Assembly (NCBI GenBank): GCA_030147745.1
Contig: JASBUS010000063.1
Span: 1-37,053 of the forward strand
Reading direction: 5' to 3'
Length of the DNA stretch: 37,053 nt
Origin: Alphaproteobacteria bacterium
Lineage (GTDB): Bacteria; Pseudomonadota; Alphaproteobacteria; Micavibrionales; Micavibrionaceae
Of the stretch, positions 23,320 to 32,865 are shown one piece after another. The position numbers and the translations under genes are program-made. The notes below the pieces were generated by a model. It was not told the DNA's origin. It ran no database searches and was given only the letters and a program-made list of their open reading frames with translations. Numbering within the stretch: the stretch's first letter is position 1; every line of letters begins with the position of its first letter.

Positions 23320-23463
23320 ATGTTAGAAAAATTCAAGAAATTCAAGAAACCGTCAAAGAACCTGTTTTGGGCATGGATTGCTTATCAGGCGATTAAAGGT
23401 ACATTGACGACGTCTTTGATTTGGATTCCGCTGATTATGGCGTGGCTACACCACAAAGGCTAA
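23320..23463 (+). CDS. 47-residue small membrane protein
   Basis: A short frame with strong protein character: a basic N-terminus (MLEKFKKFKKPSKN) followed by aromatic and hydrophobic residues (LFWAWIAYQAIKGTLTTSLI and WIPLIMAWLHHKG). It looks like one or two short membrane helices with a positive cytoplasmic end. No strong ribosome-binding site is visible (upstream is A-rich). The stop at 23461 lies just before the promoter of the peptidase gene. The charge-then-helix layout and lack of in-frame stops make it credible, but proof needs conservation. Confidence 0.6.
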   Translation: MLEKFKKFKKPSKNLFWAWIAYQAIKGTLTTSLIWIPLIMAWLHHKG

Positions 23464-23487
23464 AGCGCCCGAATATACTTTGTTCTC

Positions 23488-23515
23488 TAGACTTTTTGCA
23501 GATCCTGCATATAAT
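23488..23515 (+). promoter_or_regulatory. Sigma-70-like promoter of the M32-thrC-M16-GNAT operon
   Basis: -35 TAGACT (23488-23493), 16-base spacer, -10 TATAAT (23510-23515, perfect). It lies about 40 bases before the ATG chosen for the M32 peptidase and inside the longer open frame, which supports the shorter start. Confidence 0.45.
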
Positions 23516-23555
23516 AGATAGAGGCGGCATTTCTAAAGCGGACACCACACCATCT

Positions 23556-25139
23556 ATGTTACTTTCTACAGAATCAACCAAACAGGAACAGCTTCACCCA
23601 TGTGATGCTTATACGCAGCTGAAGCAGCGTTTTCGTGATGTCGGCCGTTTAGAGGCGATTGGCGAAATCCTTGGCCGTGACTTTTTGACGGCAATGCCTG
23701 ATGGCGCGTATCGTTCGCGCCTTAACCAAATCGCCTATCTGTTTAAACGTGTGCATCAGGACATTATCACACCTGAAGTGCGCAGTTTATTGGATAAAGC
23801 CATCACGCATGAAGATAATCATGGCGCCGATTGGGATGATTGGGATCGTTCAAATCTGCGCGCGATGAATGCGGTTTATGAGGAACATAGCCTAATTGAC
23901 GATGACTTGATGGAATATAACGCCAAAGTCGCGAATGAAGGCCGTCGCTGTCACCGCTTAGCGCTTGAGAATAATGACTGGGATATGGGGCGCGACCATT
24001 TGCGCCGCGTTGTTGATGTTGAACGCCGTATTGCTGAGAAGAAATTACGTGCGCGCGGCGGCGAAGATCTTTATGACGCGCTTTTGCAAGATTATTGCCC
24101 AGGCTATAGCCATTCGCAAATTGAGCGCTGGTTTAATAAGCTTGAAAAAGAAATTAATGGGATGCTGCCGCAAATCACGGCGCGTCAAGAAAGCCGTCCT
24201 GAACCTATACAACTGGCGGATCATTTTTTAGTTCAAGACCAAATGTGGCTGAATGAAGAAATGCTGGGCTTGTTTGGTTTTGACTTTGAACGCGGCGGTT
24301 TGTATCAAACGGGTCACAACCCTGTCGAAGGCGGCACGCCTGATGACACACGTTTGGTGATCAAAAATGTTGATACCAAAAACTTCCTTGATAGTTTAAA
24401 AAGTGCGCTGCATGAACTTGGCCATGGTTTATATATCCAAGGCTTGCCGCGTAAGTCATGGCGTTATCAGCCTGTGGCGGCGGATTTGGGTTCAGCTATG
24501 CAGGAGTCGCAGGCTTTGCTTGTTGAAATGCTGATTGGCCGTACGCAGGAATTTTATGAATTTCTCTCTCCACGTTTGGAAGGGCTGTTCAAGGCGATGC
24601 GTGACCCGACTTTGCACCCTGAAAATTTATGGGCGATTAAAACCCATGTCCGCAAGACCAAAGACCGTAAGCGCGCCGATGAAGTGACGTATTTTTATCA
24701 CATCTTGCTGCGATACCGTTTGGAGCGCGATATGATCGAAGGGCGCTTGGAGGTTGATGAGCTGCCTGCCCTTTGGACGGAAGAGATGCACCGCTTGCTT
24801 GGTGTGATGCCGCAGGATAATGCCGAAGGCGTGTTACAGGACGTACATTGGTTTGTGGCGAAATTTGGTTATTTCCCATCATATACATTGGGGCATATGT
24901 TGGCGGCGCAATTCTATCAAACGATGCGTCAAGACTTACCGAATTTTTATGATTTGATCCGTCAGGGTGAATTTCTACCGATTACTAAGTGGCTGAATAA
25001 ACATGTGCATTCGCGCGGGCGTTTGATGGATAGTCATGAATTAATGCGGGACGTCACGGGTCAAGACGCGTCACCTGACTTCCTTTTGCGCCACCTTAAG
25101 GAGCGCTATGTTTTCCAAAGCCCTGAAATTCCTGAATAA
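23556..25139 (+). CDS. M32-family metallocarboxypeptidase
   Basis: A 527-residue zinc carboxypeptidase of the thermostable carboxypeptidase 1 family, which removes C-terminal residues from peptides in the cytoplasm. Seen: the zinc motif HELGH (286-290), third ligand E317 in QESQALLVEM, and family blocks such as ETPDDTR-like GGTPDDTRLVIKNVD, LWAIKTHVRKTK and HWFVAKFGYFPSYTLGHMLAAQFY. The usual HESQ block reads QESQ here, keeping the ligand Glu. The open frame begins at 23421, but the extra 45 residues have no family match and contain the promoter; ATG 23556 gives the normal length. There is no good ribosome-binding site. It is first in a run of four plus-strand genes with small gaps. Confidence 0.92.
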   Translation: MLLSTESTKQEQLHPCDAYTQLKQRFRDVGRLEAIGEILGRDFLTAMPDGAYRSRLNQIAYLFKRVHQDIITPEVRSLLDKAITHEDNHGADWDDWDRSNLRAMNAVYEEHSLIDDDLMEYNAKVANEGRRCHRLALENNDWDMGRDHLRRVVDVERRIAEKKLRARGGEDLYDALLQDYCPGYSHSQIERWFNKLEKEINGMLPQITARQESRPEPIQLADHFLVQDQMWLNEEMLGLFGFDFERGGLYQTGHNPVEGGTPDDTRLVIKNVDTKNFLDSLKSALHELGHGLYIQGLPRKSWRYQPVAADLGSAMQESQALLVEMLIGRTQEFYEFLSPRLEGLFKAMRDPTLHPENLWAIKTHVRKTKDRKRADEVTYFYHILLRYRLERDMIEGRLEVDELPALWTEEMHRLLGVMPQDNAEGVLQDVHWFVAKFGYFPSYTLGHMLAAQFYQTMRQDLPNFYDLIRQGEFLPITKWLNKHVHSRGRLMDSHELMRDVTGQDASPDFLLRHLKERYVFQSPEIPE

Positions 25140-25166
25140 TAAAGAGATTATGGAGCAGAAAAAGCG

Positions 25167-26582
25167 ATGATTACGTATAGTTCAACGCGTGGCGGTGATT
25201 CCGGCAAAAGCTTTACTGAAGTGCTGTTGGCGGGTTTAGCGAAAGATGGCGGCTTGTTTCTGCCTGATGAATGGCCTGTGCTTTCGCCTGAGAAGCTTGC
25301 CTCGATGGCAGGGAAAAGCTATGCCGAGATCGCCTTTGATGTGATTGCGCCCTTTGTCGATGATCATTTTGATGATGTGCGTTTAAAAGCGATTTTGGAC
25401 AAAACCTATGGTCAGGCGGAAACACGTTTTCATCATAAGGCCATTACGCCGCTGCGTCAGCTTGACCAAAATTTATGGTCGCTTGAACTTTATCATGGCC
25501 CGACCATGGCGTTTAAAGATGTCGCGCTTCAGCTTTTGGGGCATTTATTTGACGCCGCGCTTGAAGACCAAGGCGAACGCGTGACGATTTTGGGCGCAAC
25601 ATCAGGGGATACAGGCTCTGCCGCGATAGAAGGCTGTTTGGCCTGTAAGAATGTCGATATCTTTATCCTCTTCCCAGATGGGCGCGTTTCTGACGTGCAG
25701 CGCCGCCAAATGACGACACTTGGCGCCGCGAATGTTTATCCTGTTGCGGTTAAAGGTACATTTGATGATTGCCAGAATTTGGTGAAAGCCGCGTTTAATG
25801 ACCATGACTTCCGTGCGGCGCAGAATTTATCAGCGGTGAATTCGATTAACTGGGCGCGTATCATTGCGCAAACGGTTTATTATTTTGTTGCTTCTGCGGC
25901 GCTTGGCGGCTGCCAACGTCCGCTTAGCTTTGTTGTGCCGACGGGTAACTTCGGGAATATCTTTGCCGCTTATGTCGCGATGAAGATGGGGCTGCCGATT
26001 GAGAAATTGATTGTCGCAACCAACAGCAATGACATCTTAACGCGTTTCTTTGAAAAAGGGGCGATGGAAAAAGGTGCGGTGACCCCAACCCTTGCGCCAT
26101 CAATGGATATTCAAATCTCCAGTAACTTTGAACGTTACCTTTTTGAATTAATGGGACGCGATAGCGTCGCGCTTAAAAAAGCGATGACCGATTTTGCTGA
26201 GAAGGGTCATTTTGAAGTCACGAAGGATCAGTTGACCCAAGCCTTGACCTTGTTTGATGCAGGGCGTGCCGATGATGCGGCGACGTTAGAGACCATCGCC
26301 CGTATTTATAAAGAAGCTGATTTATTGATGGATCCACATAGTGCGATTGGTTTGAATGTTGCCTATGCACAGCGTGATAAGCGCGGGCCATCGGATGTGC
26401 CGATTGTGTCACTGGCCTGTGCACATCCTGCGAAATTTCCTGATGCCGTGAAAAAAGCCACGGGGGTGCATCCTGCGCTTCCAGCCTTTTTATCGGATTT
26501 AATGGATCGAGACGAAGTGATGCATAAGCTTGATAACGATTTAGTAAGTTTACAGCATTATATTAAAGAAAAAACCGCTTAA
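25167..26582 (+). CDS. thrC: Threonine synthase
   Basis: A 471-residue PLP enzyme turning O-phosphohomoserine into threonine. Family N-terminus YSSTRGGDSGKSFTEVLLAGLAKDGGLFLPD; PLP lysine K117 in HGPTMAFKDVALQLLG; phosphate-binding ATSGDTGSAAIEG; VPTGNFGNIFAAYVAMKMGLPI; and DPHSAIGLNVA near the C-terminus. Length fits the proteobacterial class. It starts 27 bases after the peptidase stop with GGAG upstream. The order thrC, M16 peptidase, GNAT is shared by many Alphaproteobacteria. Confidence 0.96.
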   Translation: MITYSSTRGGDSGKSFTEVLLAGLAKDGGLFLPDEWPVLSPEKLASMAGKSYAEIAFDVIAPFVDDHFDDVRLKAILDKTYGQAETRFHHKAITPLRQLDQNLWSLELYHGPTMAFKDVALQLLGHLFDAALEDQGERVTILGATSGDTGSAAIEGCLACKNVDIFILFPDGRVSDVQRRQMTTLGAANVYPVAVKGTFDDCQNLVKAAFNDHDFRAAQNLSAVNSINWARIIAQTVYYFVASAALGGCQRPLSFVVPTGNFGNIFAAYVAMKMGLPIEKLIVATNSNDILTRFFEKGAMEKGAVTPTLAPSMDIQISSNFERYLFELMGRDSVALKKAMTDFAEKGHFEVTKDQLTQALTLFDAGRADDAATLETIARIYKEADLLMDPHSAIGLNVAYAQRDKRGPSDVPIVSLACAHPAKFPDAVKKATGVHPALPAFLSDLMDRDEVMHKLDNDLVSLQHYIKEKTA

Positions 26583-26596
26583 GTAAGAGAGTAAAT

Positions 26597-27865
26597 ATGA
26601 GCACGAATAGCCGACATTTAACAACATTGGATAATGGCCTGCGTATTATTACGGATGAAATCCCGCATGTGCATACTGTGGCAACAGGCGTATATTGTGG
26701 CGTCGGGACACGTCATGAAGATATGGCCGAAAATGGCGTGGCGCATATGGTTGAACATATGCTGTTTAAAGGGACAAAGTCTTATAACGCAACGCAGCTT
26801 GCCGAAGCGGTCGAAAACCTTGGGGGCAGCACCAATGCGTTCACAGGGCGTGAAACCACAGGCTATTATATTCATTTGATGAAAGAAGATTTAGGCGCAG
26901 CCCTCAATGTGCTGTCAGAGCAAATTCAGCTATCGACTATGCCGCCAGAAGAGATTGAGCGCGAGCGCGGTGTGATTTTGCAGGAAATTGGCATGTATGC
27001 TGATACGCCAGATGAACATATTTTTGACATTCATCAGGAAACAGCTTACGCCGCCCAGACCCTCGGTGCGCCGATTTTGGGCACACCTGACATTATTAAG
27101 GGGATGAGCCGCGAATCGCTGACGAGCTATGTGGAGCGTCTTTATACGCCGAATAACATGGTGATTTCGGTCGCAGGTAATGCGAAACATGATGATGTGG
27201 TTGATCAAGTGCAGAAACTCTTCACGCATTTGCCGCCATCACGCGAAGCGACATATGCACCGGCGCAATATACAGGCGGTGAATGCCGCGCACAAAAAGA
27301 CGGCGAACAGGCGCATGTGATTGTCGGTTTTCAGGGTATTTCCCATTATGATGATGATAATTTCGCGGCTAAGGTGCTTTCGCAAATTATGGGCGGCGGT
27401 ATGTCGTCACGCCTTTTCCAAGAAATTCGTGAAAAGCGCGGTCTAGTATATTCAATTTACAGCTATAACATGACCTTTAATGATGATGGGCATTTTGGCA
27501 TTTATGCGGGTACAGATCCAAAGTCCTTGCCTGAATTATTGCCAGTGCTTTGTGAGGAGTTAAATAATATTCGTGAAGATATCACGGAAGAAGAGCTGAA
27601 ACGCGCGAAAGCACGTCTGCGTGCATCGATGCTAAAAGGTGAAGAATCGGTATTGCGCCGTAATAATTCACAGGCGGGTTTCTTGCTGAAGCATGACCGC
27701 ATTTTGGATATTGAAGAGCGCATGCGTTTACTTGATGCGATTGAGGCAGAAGATGTTTTACGCGTCGCACGCCGTATCTTTGCATCGAAGGTTACGTTGT
27801 CTGGTCATGGCCCATTAGAACATTTGGAACGTTATGATGACTTTGCAGCGCGGCTGGCCGCCTGA
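26597..27865 (+). CDS. M16-family zinc peptidase (processing-peptidase-like)
   Basis: A 422-residue inverzincin. Zinc motif H50-M-V-E53-H54 and third ligand E130 in ERERGVILQEI, 80 residues after H50 as in mitochondrial processing peptidase beta. FTGRETTGYYIHL, the substrate-binding GGGMSSRLFQEIREKRGLVYSI block in the second half and YTPNNMVISVAGN are family marks. There is no signal peptide, so it is cytoplasmic, probably clearing peptides; the physiological substrate is unknown. It starts 14 bases after thrC; the GNAT gene begins inside its last codons. Confidence 0.95.
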   Translation: MSTNSRHLTTLDNGLRIITDEIPHVHTVATGVYCGVGTRHEDMAENGVAHMVEHMLFKGTKSYNATQLAEAVENLGGSTNAFTGRETTGYYIHLMKEDLGAALNVLSEQIQLSTMPPEEIERERGVILQEIGMYADTPDEHIFDIHQETAYAAQTLGAPILGTPDIIKGMSRESLTSYVERLYTPNNMVISVAGNAKHDDVVDQVQKLFTHLPPSREATYAPAQYTGGECRAQKDGEQAHVIVGFQGISHYDDDNFAAKVLSQIMGGGMSSRLFQEIREKRGLVYSIYSYNMTFNDDGHFGIYAGTDPKSLPELLPVLCEELNNIREDITEEELKRAKARLRASMLKGEESVLRRNNSQAGFLLKHDRILDIEERMRLLDAIEAEDVLRVARRIFASKVTLSGHGPLEHLERYDDFAARLAA

Positions 27866-28415
27866 ATACCCAAAGCTTGAAACGGAACGCATTTATCTGC
27901 GCCCGCCTATGGATGCAGATAATGTACCGTGGCGCGAACTGCGTCGCCGCAATCAGGTGCATCTTCAACCATTTGAACCAACATGGCCCGAAAATGCACT
28001 TCTGGATTCATTCTTTCGGCGCCGTTTGCGTTATCAGCAAAAGGAATGGCTTAATGACCGCAATTATTCATTATTGGTGTTTACCCATGATGATGTGATG
28101 ATTGGCGGGATGAATATTAATAATGTTTCACGCGGCGCGGCGCAATTCGCGAGTTTGGGCTATTGGATTGACAAAGACCATCAAAACCAAGGCTATATGA
28201 AGGATGTGTTGCAATTGACCCTGTCTTTCTGTTTCTCCTTTTTGCGTCTTGAACGGGTCAATGCGGCAACATTGCCTGATAACACTGCGTCGCAGCGCGT
28301 CTTGCAGCGTGCAGGCTTTATTGAGGAAGGTTTTGCCAAGGCTTATATCCAAATCAACGGGATAAGGCAGGATCATGTGCTGTTTGGTTTAAACAAAACT
28401 GAGTGGCAAAAATAA
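27834..28415 (+). CDS. GNAT acetyltransferase, RimJ/RimL type
   Basis: A 193-residue GNAT enzyme. LETERIYLRPPMDADNVPWRELRRRNQVHLQPFEPTW is the usual RimJ start, ASLGYWIDKDHQNQGYMKDVL the acetyl-CoA loop, and NTASQRVLQRAGFIEEGFAKAYIQINGIRQDHVLFGL the C-terminal block. RimJ-type enzymes acetylate N-termini of ribosomal proteins or other proteins; the target here is not shown. The start overlaps the M16 gene by 32 bases, so translation is probably coupled. ATG 27837 is an equally good start. Confidence 0.92.
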   Translation: MMTLQRGWPPEYPKLETERIYLRPPMDADNVPWRELRRRNQVHLQPFEPTWPENALLDSFFRRRLRYQQKEWLNDRNYSLLVFTHDDVMIGGMNINNVSRGAAQFASLGYWIDKDHQNQGYMKDVLQLTLSFCFSFLRLERVNAATLPDNTASQRVLQRAGFIEEGFAKAYIQINGIRQDHVLFGLNKTEWQK

Positions 28416-28511
28416 ACGCAAATGAAGGTCACGGTGCATTTTTATGCTTGTGTAATTCGTAAATTCAATTTAGATGGATTTTTAACAAAGTAGCTAAAGG
28501 AACAAAGCTTC

Positions 28512-29885
28512 ATGGAAAAGAAGGTTATTTTAGGTAAAGAAGAATGGTGCGCCCTTCCAGAATTGGGGTTGCCGGCGATTAAAGCGCGGGTCGATTCTGG
28601 TGCAAAGACGTCATCTCTTCATGCCTTTAATCTGCACGAATTTGAAGAAAACGGCAAAAAATACGTTCATTTTGATATTCACCCTGTGCAGGATAACCGC
28701 AAAATTATCCAAAGCTGCCGCGGACGCGTGGTTGACCGCCGTTCGGTTAAAAGCTCAAGCGGCGATAAAGAAAAGCGCTATGTCATTCGTACGCCAATTC
28801 GTCTGGGCGAACAAAGCTGGGATATTGAAATTACGCTGACCAATCGTGACACGATGGGTTACCGCATGCTGCTTGGCCGTGAAGCCATGGCGGGGCGCAC
28901 ATTGATTGACCCTGATGCGTCCTTTGCCCTTGGTGACATTGGCGTTGAAGCGGCGAAGCAATATTATCATGTTGCACCTGCGCGTAAGAATGGCTTGACC
29001 ATCGCAGTATTGGCGAGCAACCCTGATCTATATTCAAATAAGCGTTTGATTGAGGCTGGTGAACAGCGTGGCCATGAAATGCGTTTTGTGAATATTTCGC
29101 AATGTTATATGAATATTTCATCGAAAGAGCCGCAAATTCAATATCGCGGCGGTGAATCGCTCGGTGAAATTGATGCGGTTATTCCGCGTATTAAGCCTGC
29201 GATGACGTTTTATGGCTGTGCGATTACGCGTCACTTCTCGACGCTTGGTGTTTATTGCTTAAATGGTTCGGTCGCGATTAGTAAGTCACGTGATAAGCTG
29301 CGTTCTTTGCAGGAACTGGCCAATAAGCGCATTCCAATGCCGACCACAGCTTTTGCGCATTCACCTGTTGAAACGCGCGATATTATCGACATGGTGCATG
29401 GCGCGCCATTGGTGGTGAAATTGCTTGAAGGTGCACAGGGACGCGGCGTTGTTTTGGCGGAAACCAGCAAAGCGGCGGAAAGTGTGATTAACGCCTTTAA
29501 GAGCTTGAATGCCAATATTTTGGTGCAAGAATTCATTAAAGAAGCACAAGGGCAGGATATTCGCTGTTTTGTCGTTGATGGCAAAGTCGTAGGTACAATG
29601 CAGCGCCGCGCCGCGCCAGGTGAATTCCGTGCGAATTTGCATTTGGGCGGTACAGCAGAAGCCGTACGCATCACGGCAGAAGAGCGCAAGATTGCCTTAA
29701 ACGCCGCTAAAGCCATGGGCTTGGTTGTCGCGGGGGTTGATATCATCCGTTCTAAAGATGGCCCAAAAGTGCTTGAAATTAACTCTTCGCCTGGCCTAGA
29801 GGGCATTGAAGAAGTGACAGGTAAGGATATCGCAAGCCTAATGATTGAAGCGATTGAGCGAAACTTGCGTAAGAAAAAGAAATAA
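28512..29885 (+). CDS. Fused RimB-like retropepsin and RimK-like ATP-grasp glutamate ligase
   Basis: A 457-residue two-domain protein. Residues 1-145 match the RimB / PF05618 domain, formerly called ATP-dependent zinc protease and now seen as retropepsin-like: [17 protein letters not shown] with the active-site DSGA (28-31) and a late MLLGREAM. Residues 160-450 match Rim[36 protein letters not shown]-grasp blocks [38 protein letters not shown], and metal site [15 protein letters not shown]. RimK adds glutamates to ribosomal protein S6, and in Pseudomonas separate RimA and RimB adjust it. Here eraser-like and writer-like domains are one chain. A strong terminator follows. Confidence 0.93.
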   Translation: MEKKVILGKEEWCALPELGLPAIKARVDSGAKTSSLHAFNLHEFEENGKKYVHFDIHPVQDNRKIIQSCRGRVVDRRSVKSSSGDKEKRYVIRTPIRLGEQSWDIEITLTNRDTMGYRMLLGREAMAGRTLIDPDASFALGDIGVEAAKQYYHVAPARKNGLTIAVLASNPDLYSNKRLIEAGEQRGHEMRFVNISQCYMNISSKEPQIQYRGGESLGEIDAVIPRIKPAMTFYGCAITRHFSTLGVYCLNGSVAISKSRDKLRSLQELANKRIPMPTTAFAHSPVETRDIIDMVHGAPLVVKLLEGAQGRGVVLAETSKAAESVINAFKSLNANILVQEFIKEAQGQDIRCFVVDGKVVGTMQRRAAPGEFRANLHLGGTAEAVRITAEERKIALNAAKAMGLVVAGVDIIRSKDGPKVLEINSSPGLEGIEEVTGKDIASLMIEAIERNLRKKKK

Positions 29886-29890
29886 TTCTG

Positions 29891-29924
29891 AAAAAAGCCC
29901 TTATGAAAGATAAGGGCTTTTTTT
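29891..29924 (+). terminator. Intrinsic terminator after the RimB-RimK gene
   Basis: AAGCCCTTAT with A-rich 5' flank, loop GAAAG (29905-29909), exact complement ATAAGGGCTT, then a run of T. It starts six bases after the stop codon. Confidence 0.92.
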
Positions 29925-30112
29925 ATGGCTGTATGGCACACGGATGTATGGCATATAAAATAAAAACCTTCATTGGTTTTGATCTCTAGTCTTTGTTTTA
30001 AAAGAATTTTGCGCTATAGTTTGCAGCGTATATTAAGTAACCTAAAGCATAAATTTACCGTTGCTTATGAATATGCAGAGTATACTGATTTATGCTTATT
30101 GGCGTGTTTGAT

Positions 30113-30145
30113 ATGAATTTCATGGTTCTGAAGTTATTATTTTGA
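30113..30145 (+). CDS. Possible 10-residue leader peptide overlapping the kinase start
   Basis: ATG 30113 opens MNFMVLKLLF and ends at TGA 30143-30145, which overlaps the TTG start of the histidine kinase (TTGA). Neither start has a clear ribosome-binding site, so translation of this frame could feed the kinase by termination-reinitiation. This is inference from the overlap. Confidence 0.3.
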   Translation: MNFMVLKLLF

Positions 30146-32865
30146 AGTATTTAGCTATTAGCTTTGCGATCATCGCTGTTTATTTTTTGGCTGGACTTGT
30201 CGGGCTGGAATTCACGTTGACGGGCTCTAATTCTTCAATCATTTGGCCGCCTGCAGGGATTGCGCTTGCTGCATTAATTTGTAAAGGTCCGCGCTTTGCA
30301 CCAGCGGTTTTTGCGGGCGCATTTCTGACCAATTTCACTCATTTTGGATCCCCTGATTTAGCAGGTATGCTGTCTGTTCTGCCATCGGCTTTGGGCGCGA
30401 TGGTGCAGGCTTTGGTCGGTTATGCGCTGATTGCGCGTTTTGTGCGCTTACCAACGATGCTGCGTAATATTAAAGATCCGCTTTTGGTGGTGTTATTAGG
30501 CGGGATTATTGCCTGTTTGATTAATGCATTATTTGCTAATGCAGCCTTTAGTGGGTTTGTCATTACTGACCCAATTGCTTTTGCTCAAAATAGTTTCGCA
30601 TGGTGGGCGGGGGATGTTCTTGGCGTCATGATCATGACTCCGCTTTTGATGCTGATCTGCACGAAGGTTGTTGATCCGCGCATGCATAAAGTTAGCGCTG
30701 CGCGTAAAGTGACAGTGGCAAGTGTGATGGTGATCATGTTCTGCGTGGTGATGTATCTGTTCCATGTCTTGAACAGCTATGAATATAATGAACGCGAAGC
30801 GCGTTTTATTCGCACGAGTTATGATATTTCGGAATCGTTACAACATCAGCTTAATATAGCGATCAAGGCGCTTGAGATGAATGAGCGTTATTTTGCGACA
30901 AGCGAGCAAGTGAATGCGAATGATTTTCGTGCTTTTAATGATGGCGTACTGACGGAAGATAGCGGCATTTATGGTTTGGCGTGGATACCGAAGATCACGC
31001 GTGATGAGCGTGAAGAGTTTGAATTTGCGCTACGCGCTCAAGGTTATAAGGATTTTACGATAAAGCAGAGACATAATCTTGGCGATATGGATGTTGCGGA
31101 TGACCATGATGTGTATTTCCCAATCGCTTATACTATTCCCTATAGCCGTAATGAGAAAGCACATGGTTTTGATGTTTATGCCGATGATCCAGTTGTTGGC
31201 TATTCACGACGCCAATTACTTGATTTCGCGCGTGATAATGGCAAGGTCATTGCCACGCCGATGTTCCCGATTGTGCAGGCGGAATCGCAATATGGTTTTA
31301 TTTTATATTACCCCGTTTATCGTGATAATTACCGCCGCCAGAATGACACGATGCGTATTGAGGAGCGTCGTGAGCGTCTGATCGGTTTCATCAACGGTAT
31401 TTTTGTCTTCCCGTATTTTATGCAGCCGATTCGACAGAATGCGGCGACCTATGGTGTTGATATCGCGTTATATGAAGTGCATGTAAGCGAATCGCGTGAG
31501 CGTTTATTATATGATTCTCGCACCGCCAATCACATGGAGCCGACAGAAGCATTTTCGTTGAAAAACGGGCAATATAAGGCGTCTGAAATTTTTCATGTTG
31601 CGGGACAGGTTTGGCGCTTAGATATGTTTAGTACAGTTGGTTATGGCCAGGGGCAAAGCTGGATATTATGGGCAGTTGTGGTGTTTAGCCTGCTCTTCAC
31701 AGGCTTTATCTGTTTATTCATGATTTTGATTACTGCGCGCACTGAGATTGTTGAAGCGATGGTGCGTAAGAAGACGGATGAATTGGTGAATGCAAAACAA
31801 TTTCAAGATTTGATTATGTATCATAATCCAGACTTGGTTTTTGTGAAAAATCAGGCGTTAGAGATTGTACAGGCCAACCATGCTTTTTTAGAGGCGTATC
31901 CTGAGTATCAACGTGAACATGTTATAGGGCGCTCAAGTAAAGAGGGCTATTCTAAGCGTGATTATGATGAATTTTTGGCGGAGGATATGAAGGCCTTTGC
32001 ACAAGGGTCGAGTGAGAAGATTGAAACAATCACCTTCCCTGATGGCCGCAAACGCACGCTTTTGACGCGTAAAATTCGTTTTGAAGACTCGAAGGGTGAA
32101 CCGTTCCTGCTTGGTTTATCACGTGATGTGACGGAGCGTGAAACGTTAATTGCCAAACTAACCGATACTAATGTTGAGTTAGAAGAATTTGCTTATCGTA
32201 CATCGCATGATTTACGTGCACCGCTTGTTTCTTCATCAAAGCTTTTATCTATGGCTGATATTGCTTTAGATAATGATCAGATTGATCATGCGCGCAAATG
32301 TATTAATCACGCAGAAACGTCGATTAAGAAGTTAGAAGCCCTGATTAATGATATTTTGCAGCTGACACAAGCCAAGAATGGCGAAGAAGAAGTTCAAGAT
32401 ATAAATCTGAAAATTTTGGTGACAAATGCTCTTGATAAAATTTCTAATATCGATGGTTATGATCGGATCAAGATTATCCAAGATATTGATGTGAACCAGA
32501 CAATTGCCGTTTGTAAAAGTCGCCTGACGCTGATTGTTGAAAATTTACTCTCAAATGCTGTGAAATACGCTGACCCACAAGAAGAACAGCCGATCATTCG
32601 CATATCGGCGCATTTTTCACGGAAGAATTTAGTGTTTAAAGTTGAAGATAACGGCCTTGGCATCCCGCCTGAACATCAGGCGCAGCTCTTCTCTATGTTT
32701 AAACGCTTCCACCCAAAAGTGTCTTTTGGCTCAGGCCTTGGCCTTTATATGATGAAGAAAAGCGCTGATATATTGGGCGGCGAAATTCATTTTGAGCCGC
32801 CAGTAAAAGGCGCATGTTTTGTGCTCAAAATTCCACTACATGGTAAAACGCAAGACGCGGCTTAA
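30142..32865 (+). CDS. MASE1-CHASE-PAS sensor histidine kinase
   Basis: A 907-residue membrane kinase. MASE1 domain about 1-210 with many membrane segments (SSIIWPPAGIALAAL, WWAGDVLGVMIMTPLL); periplasmic CHASE domain about 230-430 (YGLAWIPKITRDEREEF, VYFPIAYTIPYSRNE, VVGYSRRQLLDFARDNGKV); membrane segment 507-530; PAS domain about 550-665; HisKA with H689 in YRTSHDLRAPL; HATPase with N805 (NLLSNAVKY), DNGLGIP and GSGLGLYM. There is no receiver domain and no adjacent response regulator. The ligand of CHASE is unknown. The start is forced: an in-frame TGA at 30109 leaves only TTG 30142 or ATT codons just before it ahead of the MASE1 helix. Confidence 0.93.
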   Translation: MKYLAISFAIIAVYFLAGLVGLEFTLTGSNSSIIWPPAGIALAALICKGPRFAPAVFAGAFLTNFTHFGSPDLAGMLSVLPSALGAMVQALVGYALIARFVRLPTMLRNIKDPLLVVLLGGIIACLINALFANAAFSGFVITDPIAFAQNSFAWWAGDVLGVMIMTPLLMLICTKVVDPRMHKVSAARKVTVASVMVIMFCVVMYLFHVLNSYEYNEREARFIRTSYDISESLQHQLNIAIKALEMNERYFATSEQVNANDFRAFNDGVLTEDSGIYGLAWIPKITRDEREEFEFALRAQGYKDFTIKQRHNLGDMDVADDHDVYFPIAYTIPYSRNEKAHGFDVYADDPVVGYSRRQLLDFARDNGKVIATPMFPIVQAESQYGFILYYPVYRDNYRRQNDTMRIEERRERLIGFINGIFVFPYFMQPIRQNAATYGVDIALYEVHVSESRERLLYDSRTANHMEPTEAFSLKNGQYKASEIFHVAGQVWRLDMFSTVGYGQGQSWILWAVVVFSLLFTGFICLFMILITARTEIVEAMVRKKTDELVNAKQFQDLIMYHNPDLVFVKNQALEIVQANHAFLEAYPEYQREHVIGRSSKEGYSKRDYDEFLAEDMKAFAQGSSEKIETITFPDGRKRTLLTRKIRFEDSKGEPFLLGLSRDVTERETLIAKLTDTNVELEEFAYRTSHDLRAPLVSSSKLLSMADIALDNDQIDHARKCINHAETSIKKLEALINDILQLTQAKNGEEEVQDINLKILVTNALDKISNIDGYDRIKIIQDIDVNQTIAVCKSRLTLIVENLLSNAVKYADPQEEQPIIRISAHFSRKNLVFKVEDNGLGIPPEHQAQLFSMFKRFHPKVSFGSGLGLYMMKKSADILGGEIHFEPPVKGACFVLKIPLHGKTQDAA

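Noticed and set aside
23421-23555. 45-residue N-terminal extension of the M32 peptidase
   Set aside because: It overlaps the 47-residue gene and contains a good promoter; the family length is reached from ATG 23556.
29252-29941. 229-codon antisense frame inside the RimB-RimK gene
   Set aside because: Shadow of a well-supported gene; composition mirrors the sense codons.
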